A stretch of DNA of 11,981 bases. It comes from JAGVPT01 sp964384415 (GTDB taxonomy: Bacteria > Bacteroidota > Ignavibacteria > UBA10030 > UBA8401). The stretch spans positions 1 to 11,981 of the forward strand of contig CAYLMV010000112.1 of NCBI GenBank assembly GCA_964384415.1, given 5' to 3'. The notes below the pieces were generated by a model that worked only from the letters and a program-made list of their open reading frames with translations, ran no database searches and was not told the origin of the DNA. Made by a program: the position numbers and the translations under genes. How positions within the stretch are numbered: position 1 is the stretch's first letter; the number at the start of each line of letters is the position of its first letter. Of the stretch, positions 1-5,664 are shown one piece after another.

Positions 1-97
1 GCACGAGATCGATTTCAGCATAAGTGATTTTGTCGCGGAAGGCGTCGGCGCCCGTAAATCTGCGACAAAATCACTTATGCTGAAATCGATCTCGTGC
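1..97. repeat. Perfect 36-bp inverted repeat at the window edge (probable artefact)
   Basis: Bases 1-36 are the exact reverse complement of 62-97, with a 25-base spacer (37-61). The copy at 62-97 encodes the expected XseA HEIDFSISDFV segment in frame. The copy at 1-36 replaces the AAE-type residues that should follow PTPSA. A perfect inverted copy of a conserved coding segment exactly at a sequence end is best explained by a fold-back chimera in amplification or assembly, not by a biological repeat. Confidence 0.9.
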
Positions 98-801
98 CCC
101 ACAGCGCTGACAATCGGTATCGCTGAGGCATGGATTGCACGCGCGACAATTTCTTCGTTGAATGCCCAGAGGTCTTCCAGGGATCCGCCGCCCCGCCCGA
201 CGATCATGACGTCAATACCCGGCAGCGAATTGAGATCGTTGATCGCGGCCGCAATTTCTTCAGCGGCTCCGATCCCCTGTACTTTCACCGGAGCCACAAT
301 CACTTCTAATGCCGGAAATCTCCTGCGAAGGATGTTGAAGATATCCTGAAGGGCAGCTCCGGTCGGAGACGTAACGATCGCAATCCTTTCCGGATATCTC
401 GGGAGCGGCTTCTTATGCGCCTCGTCAAACAGTCCCTCCTCCTTCAGCTTCTCTTTGAGCCGGTCGAACGCCATCTGCAGTTCCCCCACTCCCACCGGCT
501 GCAATTGAAGGCAATCGATCTGGTAATTGCCGCGCGGTTCGTACACGGTAATATTGCCTCGAACGATAACCTTCATCCCGTCGGCTGGACGAAAGCGCAA
601 TTGACCAACGCGGCTGCGCCACATCACCGCCGACAATTGCGCCCCTTCATCTTTGAGAGTAAAATACAAATGTCCTGAGGTATGGATTTTGCAGTTCGAG
701 ATTTCTCCCTGCACCCACACTTCGCTGAATCCCTTTTCCAGCGTGCTCCTGATACGGCGCGTAATCTCGGAAACAGAAATAACGTTGTTTGAGGGCTGCA
801 T
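1..801 (-). CDS. xseA: Exodeoxyribonuclease VII large subunit, C-terminus missing
   Basis: XseA is the catalytic large subunit of exonuclease VII, which degrades single-stranded DNA together with XseB. Reading the minus strand from the ATG at 801-799 gives an N-terminal OB-fold region (VQGEISNCKIHTSGHLYFTL, then an AVMWRSR stretch). The family core follows: IAIVTSPTGAALQDI, RGGGSLEDLWAFNEE, and SAVGHEIDFSISDFVADLRA running into PTPSA. About 255 genuine codons are present; family members are usually 400-450 residues, so the C-terminal coiled coil is lost at the window edge. After PTPSA the family normally continues with AAE, but here the last 12 codons (36-1) are the exact reverse complement of 62-97 and are not trusted. 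There is no clear Shine-Dalgarno before the start, and the promoter sits so close that the message may be leaderless. The family assignment is secure. Confidence 0.95.
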   Translation of the reverse strand, partial: MQPSNNVISVSEITRRIRSTLEKGFSEVWVQGEISNCKIHTSGHLYFTLKDEGAQLSAVMWRSRVGQLRFRPADGMKVIVRGNITVYEPRGNYQIDCLQLQPVGVGELQMAFDRLKEKLKEEGLFDEAHKKPLPRYPERIAIVTSPTGAALQDIFNILRRRFPALEVIVAPVKVQGIGAAEEIAAAINDLNSLPGIDVMIVGRGGGSLEDLWAFNEEIVARAIHASAIPIVSAVGHEIDFSISDFVADLRAPTPSATKSLMLKSISC

Positions 802-805
802 AGAA

Positions 806-836
806 GCAATATACGGCTATTTGCCGCGATTTCAAA
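806..836 (-). promoter_or_regulatory. Candidate Bacteroidota-type promoter of xseA
   Basis: On the minus strand TTTG (836-833) is followed after 19 bases by TATATTGC (813-806). This resembles the Bacteroidota arrangement TTTG-N19/21-TAnnTTTG. The element ends five bases before the ATG at 801, so transcription would begin at or next to the start codon. That agrees with the absence of a ribosome binding site. An alternative element, TATTTTTG at 840-833, matches the -7 consensus better but has only TTTT in the -33 position. Confidence 0.45.
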
Positions 837-924
837 AATACGATTGGGGGCAGTTGACGAAAAGGTTGAACATTTTTCAGATGCGTGAAATTGAAGCACT
901 GATTCCCTTTTGGTATCGGTTCAG

Positions 925-1004
925 CTTGGATACCTGCCTGGTGCTTGCGGGCATCACGCAAGATGGGGCTCGTCATTCCCGAACGTTCCTATGGGGAATC
1001 CGCA
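925..1004. repeat. Imperfect palindrome resembling a dispersed intergenic repeat
   Basis: CGGGCATCACG (948-958) faces CGTCATTCCCG (971-981), pairing at 9 of 11 positions around a 12-base loop. An outer arm GGAT (928-931) faces ATCC (998-1001). The two 34-base halves match at roughly 20 positions when one is reverse-complemented. Fragments such as CGTCATTCCCG...GGGAATCC are typical of repeated intergenic elements in several environmental bacterial lineages; this rests on memory, not on a search. It lies between the divergent xseA and bshB1 promoters and has no coding potential that I can support. Confidence 0.5.
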
Positions 1005-1047
1005 CATCCAGAGAAACAAACCATTCAAATTATAGCAGCACCTGCCC

Positions 1048-1080
1048 TTTGCTCCAGATTCTTACATTGCGTATATTGAG
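1048..1080 (+). promoter_or_regulatory. Candidate promoter of bshB1
   Basis: TTTG (1048-1051) is separated by 20 bases from TATATTGAG (1072-1080), the same arrangement as upstream of xseA. Transcription would start near 1083, giving a very short leader that still carries the strong ribosome binding site GAGGAGGA (1085-1092). Confidence 0.45.
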
Positions 1081-1095
1081 AAACGAGGAGGACAA

Positions 1096-1815
1096 ATGGA
1101 ACTTGACGTGCTTGCCATTGGCGCTCATCCGGACGATATCGAATTATCGTGTGCCGCGACCGTCGCACAGCTGGTGCGGGACGGAAAGAAGGTTGGCATA
1201 CTCGATTTGACAGAGGGTGAACTCGGGACACGCGGATCGCGATCCATCCGCAAAAAGGAAGCCGAAGAGGCGGCAGAATGTCTCGGTATTCACTTCCGCA
1301 GCAGCCTCGGAATTCCGGATGGAGATATTGAGCTGACACGTAAGAACATTCTTAAGGTGGTCGAAGTCATTCGTACGTTCAGACCAACAGTCATCATATT
1401 TCCTCACTGGCTTGAACGGCATCCTGACCACGAGCACGCAAACCGCTTGTGCAGGGAGGCTTGGTTCTACTCCGGTTTGGAAAAGATGCCGACAAGGGTG
1501 AGGGGAAAACTGCAGGAGCCTTTTCGCCCAAAGAAATATTTCCACTACATGCAGAAATATGAATTCTCTCCCTCCTTCATCGTCGATGTGTCGGATCACT
1601 ACGAAGCAAAGCGAACTGCCCTTGCGGCATTCAAGTCCCAGTTTCATAATCCGAAAAGCAAAGAACGGGAGACACTCCTCTCCTCAAAAATATTCCTTCA
1701 ATCCATCGAGGCAAGGGATCGGCATTACGGCAGTTTGATCGATGTCGAGTACGGGGAGCCTTTCTTCTCGATTGAACCAATCGGAGTACAGTCGTTTTTC
1801 GACTTGAAAGTTTGA
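1096..1815 (+). CDS. bshB1: BshB1-type bacillithiol biosynthesis deacetylase
   Basis: A zinc-dependent N-deacetylase of the LmbE/PIG-L family. BshB1 removes the acetyl group from GlcNAc-malate, the second step of bacillithiol synthesis, in the cytoplasm. The 239 residues fit the family length of about 235. The metal site is visible as A-HPDD-IEL (His11, Asp14) and R-HPDH-EHA (His112, and His114 nearby). TRGSRSIRKKEAEEAA, the YFHYMQKYEFSPSFIVDVSD segment and the late YGEPF motif are typical of BshB1 rather than of general PIG-L enzymes. GAGGAGGA at 1085-1092 fixes the start. No BshA or BshC is in the window. Bacillithiol can buffer Cu(I) and other soft metals, so the position beside a metal-efflux cluster is notable but may be chance. 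A different sugar-amide substrate cannot be excluded. Confidence 0.88.
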   Translation: MELDVLAIGAHPDDIELSCAATVAQLVRDGKKVGILDLTEGELGTRGSRSIRKKEAEEAAECLGIHFRSSLGIPDGDIELTRKNILKVVEVIRTFRPTVIIFPHWLERHPDHEHANRLCREAWFYSGLEKMPTRVRGKLQEPFRPKKYFHYMQKYEFSPSFIVDVSDHYEAKRTALAAFKSQFHNPKSKERETLLSSKIFLQSIEARDRHYGSLIDVEYGEPFFSIEPIGVQSFFDLKV

Positions 1816-1898
1816 CCTTTTGCATGCTGGATAAGCCTCCTCGGATGCTTGTCTGTCCAATTGAGGTTTTTCTCAGCTAGGAAAGAAGTGGACAAAAT

Positions 1899-1912
1899 TC
1901 TCATTAATGAGA
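1899..1912. promoter_or_regulatory. Perfect 14-bp palindrome, candidate operator of the metal-efflux cluster
   Basis: TCTCATTAATGAGA is its own reverse complement and lies 70 bp before the first gene of the efflux cluster. It sits about 20 bp upstream of an AATATTTG element (1928-1935), so it would overlap the -33 region of a promoter using that element. It does not match the CopY or CueR operator patterns I know. Binding by a regulator is inferred only from symmetry and position. Confidence 0.35.
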
Positions 1913-1946
1913 GGTTCAATCCGCATCAATATTTGGAATCGGGGAA

Positions 1947-1977
1947 TTCGCCAGCGGCATAGTTGTTGTATATTAAG
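1947..1977 (+). promoter_or_regulatory. Candidate promoter of the HYC-type gene, possibly leaderless
   Basis: TATATTAAG (1969-1977) sits six bases before the ATG at 1983 and matches the TATATTR elements before xseA and bshB1. The -33 element is weak: TTCG at 1947-1950 with an 18-base gap. Transcription from here would start within one or two bases of the ATG, consistent with the poor ribosome binding site. An alternative -7 element, AATATTTG, lies at 1928-1935. Confidence 0.35.
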
Positions 1978-1982
1978 AGATT

Positions 1983-2420
1983 ATGAGCTTCTTTACCAGA
2001 CATAAGAGATTGGCCGCAGGGATTGCGGCAGCGGTATTCCTTCTCGCAAATTCAGGATTTACCGCCGTCGTCCACTATTGCGCGATGAAGACATCTTCAT
2101 CGCCGGCGTGTTGCCTTCCGTTCGATAACGCCAATATCCCAACAAAAGAAAAGAACGGCTATCCGTCTGAGTTGACAATTCGCGCGCCTAAATCAGATTG
2201 CCATACAACATCCGTCATTGGTGGCTTGAGCGACCGTTTAGCACTTGTTGAGAAAGCAAATTCTCTCCATCTTACTAAAACAAATTTCGTATTTATCCCT
2301 CAATCGCTCCAACCTCCTCATCCTCCTGGCGCACAATCATCTCGCGCGGGCATTTGTCTTCTCGAAGCGACTCCGCCATCGGTGGAGAAGTGTATACTCC
2401 TTTCTGCGTTCCTCATCTAA
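1983..2420 (+). CDS. Small secreted Cys protein, HYC_CC_PP-type
   Basis: This 145-residue protein has a basic start (KRLAAG) and a hydrophobic signal segment at about 10-30. The segment runs directly into His31-Tyr32-Cys33, followed by Cys43-Cys44, Cys73-His74 and a late proline pair (PPHPPG at 111-116). This order matches a small secreted family found in Bacteroidota, called HYC_CC_PP in NCBI annotation as I recall it, often near copper-efflux genes. Its biochemical role is not established. The Cys/His/Met side chains suggest metal capture or sensing in the envelope, which is an inference. It is the first gene before the CusCBA-like genes and is separated from them by a structured 150-base leader. 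Two further cysteines (125 and 137) lie near the C-terminus. No strong ribosome binding site is present, and ATG 1983 is the only start that keeps the signal peptide intact. Confidence 0.7.
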   Translation: MSFFTRHKRLAAGIAAAVFLLANSGFTAVVHYCAMKTSSSPACCLPFDNANIPTKEKNGYPSELTIRAPKSDCHTTSVIGGLSDRLALVEKANSLHLTKTNFVFIPQSLQPPHPPGAQSSRAGICLLEATPPSVEKCILLSAFLI

Positions 2421-2436
2421 CAGTCACCTCCTCGTC

Positions 2437-2518
2437 GTCGATGACATCTGAAGGGAAAGGTATTATCTACTTTCTCAGACGACATCGATTTGTTGATCTT
2501 TTCTTGTTTGCCGTCTGA
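2437..2518 (+). promoter_or_regulatory. Leader with two competing hairpins before the cusC-like gene
   Basis: Segment A (2437-2451) can pair with segment B (2475-2489) at 13 of 15 positions, counting one G-U, around a 23-base loop. Segment B also pairs through TCAGACG (2475-2481) with CGTCTGA (2512-2518), a perfect 7-bp stem around a 30-base loop. The two foldings exclude each other. T-rich sequence follows B, but there is no clean terminator T-run. A switch or partial attenuator between the HYC-type gene and the pump genes is possible; a simple processing or stabilising stem is equally compatible. Confidence 0.35.
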
Positions 2519-2570
2519 AACAAGAGATGAATCAATCCTTCTTAGCAAATTAACCGAGGAGTCCCATCAT

Positions 2571-3857
2571 ATGTTTAGGTCAACTCTACTTACGGCCATA
2601 TTTCTAGCACTTTGCGTTCCGGCATTTCTTTGCGCTCAGGAAACAGGAATGCTTGATCTTGACAAGCTGGTTGCCGAAGCGATTCAGAACAATCCACAGT
2701 TGCGCGGTGCAGACAACGAAAAGAACGCCGCAAAAGCAAAAATCGGTCAAGTTACGGCATGGGACGCTCCGCAAGTGGGAATCGAATTTTACCAGACGCC
2801 AGTTCAATCGTTTCCGAACCCCATTCGAAATGGAATGGAAACAGATTACTTTGTCTCTCAAATGATTCCTTTCCCCGGAAAAATCTCCGCGATGGGATCA
2901 GCGGCCGAGAATAATGCAAGTATGATGGAGCAAGGATATCACGCGCTGGAGCGCAAGGTCATTCGCGACTTGAAAAATGCCTACTACGAGTTGTATCTAA
3001 CGCAAAGGAAAATCCAGATCAATGCGGAGAACCAGGATCTGATGAGAAAATTCGTTGAAATAGCGCGGAAGCAATACGAAGTCGGAATGGGGAGCCATCA
3101 CGACATCTTGCGGGCTCAAACGGAACTTTCTACTCTCATCAACGACGGAGTCATCCTGCAGAGCGAAAAGAGTGCGGTTGAGTCAATGTTAAACACGACG
3201 TTGAGCCGCACGGCGAACGCTCATCTCGGTTATGTGCCGGATATAGAATCAGAGATTCCGCAATGGACATTCGCACAAATGCGGGCTTTAGTTCTTGAGA
3301 GCCGCCCGGAATTGAAATCAATGAAGTTCAACATCGAGATGAACAAAGCGGATCTTGCCTCTGCCAAGCGCGAGTATTTTCCCGACCTCATGATCCGATT
3401 CACCTACAAGAATATGACCCAGACAACGCCGAACTATTGGGCCGCGATGGCCGGCATCAGCATACCTCTAGCGCCATGGTCGAGCGGCCGATACACGTCA
3501 AAGGTCGAGGAGAACAAGCTCAATGTCAAAAAGGCCGAGGATGATTACCAGAGTATGGAGAACATGACCCTTTATGAAGTGCAGGATGCATTGGTCAAGG
3601 TCCAGTCGAACCAGAACCTCGCATCTCTCTATAAGAATACTGTCATCCCGCAAGCGGAGCAAACTCTCGAGTCAACCATATCAGCCTATCAAACGGGTAA
3701 AACCGAATTCCTTATGCTCATCGATGCTTACCGAATGGTGTTAATGGCTAAGCTCGATTATCACATGGCAGTAATGAGCTATATGAGCAGTCAGGCACAG
3801 TTGGAGCAAGCCGTCGGTATGAGTATCGCGGAAATTAAATTGAAAGTGCAAGAATAG
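2571..3857 (+). CDS. cusC: CusC/CzcC-like outer-membrane efflux channel (TolC family)
   Basis: This is the outer-membrane channel of a three-part heavy-metal efflux system, carrying metal from the periplasmic adaptor to the outside. I chose ATG 2571 (428 residues) because GAGGAG at 2556-2561 is correctly spaced and because MFRSTLLTAIFLALCVPAFL then forms a normal signal peptide; an in-frame ATG at 2490 would add 27 unlikely residues. Two TolC-type repeats are visible. One has the LDKLVAEAIQNNPQL entry helix (about 30-45) and a long helix around 125-215. The other starts near 235 (MRALVLESRPELKS) and ends with an AYQTGKTEFLMLIDAYR stretch near 372-388. The MIPFPGK motif (98-104) is typical of metal-type members in this group. 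No lipobox is evident. The cusB-like gene starts 20 bases downstream, so the genes are surely co-transcribed. Confidence 0.9.
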   Translation: MFRSTLLTAIFLALCVPAFLCAQETGMLDLDKLVAEAIQNNPQLRGADNEKNAAKAKIGQVTAWDAPQVGIEFYQTPVQSFPNPIRNGMETDYFVSQMIPFPGKISAMGSAAENNASMMEQGYHALERKVIRDLKNAYYELYLTQRKIQINAENQDLMRKFVEIARKQYEVGMGSHHDILRAQTELSTLINDGVILQSEKSAVESMLNTTLSRTANAHLGYVPDIESEIPQWTFAQMRALVLESRPELKSMKFNIEMNKADLASAKREYFPDLMIRFTYKNMTQTTPNYWAAMAGISIPLAPWSSGRYTSKVEENKLNVKKAEDDYQSMENMTLYEVQDALVKVQSNQNLASLYKNTVIPQAEQTLESTISAYQTGKTEFLMLIDAYRMVLMAKLDYHMAVMSYMSSQAQLEQAVGMSIAEIKLKVQE

Positions 3858-3877
3858 TTTACAAGGAGTTCATCGAT

Positions 3878-5629
3878 ATGAAAAAAATTGTCTTCGCATC
3901 TGCGGTAAGCATCATTCTCGGATTGGGGGCTGGATGGCTTGTATTCCATCCATTACCAGCGAAGGAGCATTCTTCGGATCGTAAGGTTTCGTTTTACCGC
4001 GATCCCATGAATCCCCAGATCACTTCCCCCGTCCCCAAAAAAGCTTCAGACGGGATGGATTTTGTCCCCGTCTATGAAGAGCAGTCCGCCGTCGGGCAAA
4101 AACGGATTGCCTATTATAAAGATCCGATGCATCCCTGGTTCACGTCGGACAAACCAGGCAAATCTCCGGATTGCGGCATGGATATGGTGCCGGTCTATGA
4201 AGGCGAGAGCGATACGAAGGGTATCAAGATAGATCCGGTAACGGTGCAGAATATTGGTGTTCAGATCGAAGAGGTTGAACGCCATTCACTCAACAAAGTT
4301 ATTCGAACTTCGGGTAAGGTTGATTACGACGAACGGAAGGTCTATTCCGTTAACTCGAAAATTATGGGCTGGGTTGATAAGTTGTACATCGACTTTATGG
4401 GAAAGGTTGTGCGCAAGGGGGAACCGTTGATGGAGTTGTATAGTCCGGAACTCGTCACCACCCAGGAAGAGTATCTCCAGGCATTAAAATATCAGAAGAC
4501 GATGGTCCAAAGCAGTCTGCCGGAGGCAAGAAAGGGATCGGACGATCTGCTTGAAAGCGCGCGAAGAAGATTATTGTACTGGGATATACCGGAAGCCGAA
4601 ATAAAGGCGTTGGAAGTGCGAGGCGCACCGAAGAAAACAATGACCATCTACTCCCCCGTCGCCGGCATTGTCATGGACAAGATGGTTCGGCAAGGGCAGA
4701 ACGTGATGGCGGGAATGGAACTCTACAAAATTGCGGACCTCTCAACCATGTGGGTGCTCGCAGACATCTACCAATATGAACTCCCGTGGGTGAAGCTCGG
4801 GCAAGATGCGGAGATTGAACCATCTTACCTTCCCGGGAAAGCCTTCAAAGGCAAGATCACGTTTATCTACCCGTACATGAGCGAAGATACAAAGACCGCA
4901 AAAGTCCGAATCGAGGTCCCCAACACCTCCTTTGCGGATCTGAAACCCGATATGTTTGCGACGGTGAAAATCACATCGCCCGTCAAGTTGAACGCGATTG
5001 CAATTCCCGACCAGGCGGTCATCAGATCGGGGGAACGGAACATTGTCGTCATCGCGTTGGGTGGAGGATACTTTGAGCCGCGTGAGGTGAAGCTTGGAGT
5101 GATGTCGGACGGGTACGACCAGGTGCTAGACGGGGTGAAAGAAGGCGAGAAGCTTGTGACATCCTCCCAATTCTTGATTGATTCTGAAAGTAACCTGAAA
5201 GCCGCCATCAGCCAGATGTCCGGCCACGAGGGGATGGACATGTCCAAACCGATGGAGGAAGGCAAACCGACCGCCGGAAGTCAAAATGATTCCCCGAGTT
5301 CGATGCCGATGGAATCGCCCACAACGGGGACAAAGCCAAAGATGGAAAAGAATGGGAAACAGAGGCAACAGGACAATAAAAAGAAAATGGATGATATGCA
5401 GATGGAGTTGAATGAACAGCCGAACTCTGCAGAGCCAACCGGGAATGTTGAATTAGCAGAAGAGAAAACCGCGGAACGAATTGACCCCGTCTGCGGTATG
5501 GAACCGGACCCGAGCGGGAAATACAAATCCATTTATGTCGGAAAACCTTTCTACTTCTGCAGCGAAGAAGACATGCAGACATTCAAGAAAGATCCGGAGA
5601 AGTATGCTGCGCAACATGATCAACAGTGA
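3878..5629 (+). CDS. cusB: CusB-like periplasmic adaptor with two HMBD units and a C-terminal YHS domain
   Basis: A membrane-fusion adaptor that links the CusA-like pump to the outer-membrane channel and hands over metal. At 583 residues it is much longer than E. coli CusB (about 400). Order of parts: N-terminal membrane anchor (4-24); HMBD unit 1 (about 39-67, YRDPMNP to VPVYEE); HMBD unit 2 (79-108, YYKDPMHP, PDCGMD, VPVYEG); the HlyD-type barrel-sandwich, hairpin and beta-barrel core (about 120-440); a Met/Lys/Gln-rich linker (about 446-512, with GMDMSKPM, SSMPM and MDDMQM); and a YHS domain (535-575, DPVCGM with Cys539 and FYFC with Cys561). Unit 1 lacks the cysteine present in unit 2 (Cys99). 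AAGGAG just before 3878 supports the start. The YHS domain and Met-rich linker suggest an extra metal relay, which is inference. Confidence 0.92.
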   Translation: MKKIVFASAVSIILGLGAGWLVFHPLPAKEHSSDRKVSFYRDPMNPQITSPVPKKASDGMDFVPVYEEQSAVGQKRIAYYKDPMHPWFTSDKPGKSPDCGMDMVPVYEGESDTKGIKIDPVTVQNIGVQIEEVERHSLNKVIRTSGKVDYDERKVYSVNSKIMGWVDKLYIDFMGKVVRKGEPLMELYSPELVTTQEEYLQALKYQKTMVQSSLPEARKGSDDLLESARRRLLYWDIPEAEIKALEVRGAPKKTMTIYSPVAGIVMDKMVRQGQNVMAGMELYKIADLSTMWVLADIYQYELPWVKLGQDAEIEPSYLPGKAFKGKITFIYPYMSEDTKTAKVRIEVPNTSFADLKPDMFATVKITSPVKLNAIAIPDQAVIRSGERNIVVIALGGGYFEPREVKLGVMSDGYDQVLDGVKEGEKLVTSSQFLIDSESNLKAAISQMSGHEGMDMSKPMEEGKPTAGSQNDSPSSMPMESPTTGTKPKMEKNGKQRQQDNKKKMDDMQMELNEQPNSAEPTGNVELAEEKTAERIDPVCGMEPDPSGKYKSIYVGKPFYFCSEEDMQTFKKDPEKYAAQHDQQ

Positions 5630-5664
5630 ACCGGTTAGATCTCATCAGATAGAGGATTTGAACC

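Noticed and set aside
1..97. Inverted repeat as a transposon end, cruciform or hairpin RNA
   Set aside because: It copies a conserved XseA coding segment exactly and sits at the very edge of the sequence, so an artefact is far more likely.
1840..1880. Possible terminator after bshB1 (AAGC...GCTT and TGAG...CTCA stems)
   Set aside because: The stems are only 4-5 bp and there is no T-run after a stable hairpin.
2490..2570. Upstream ATG giving a 27-residue extension of the CusC-like protein
   Set aside because: It would bury the signal peptide and lacks a ribosome binding site, while GAGGAG precedes the ATG at 2571.
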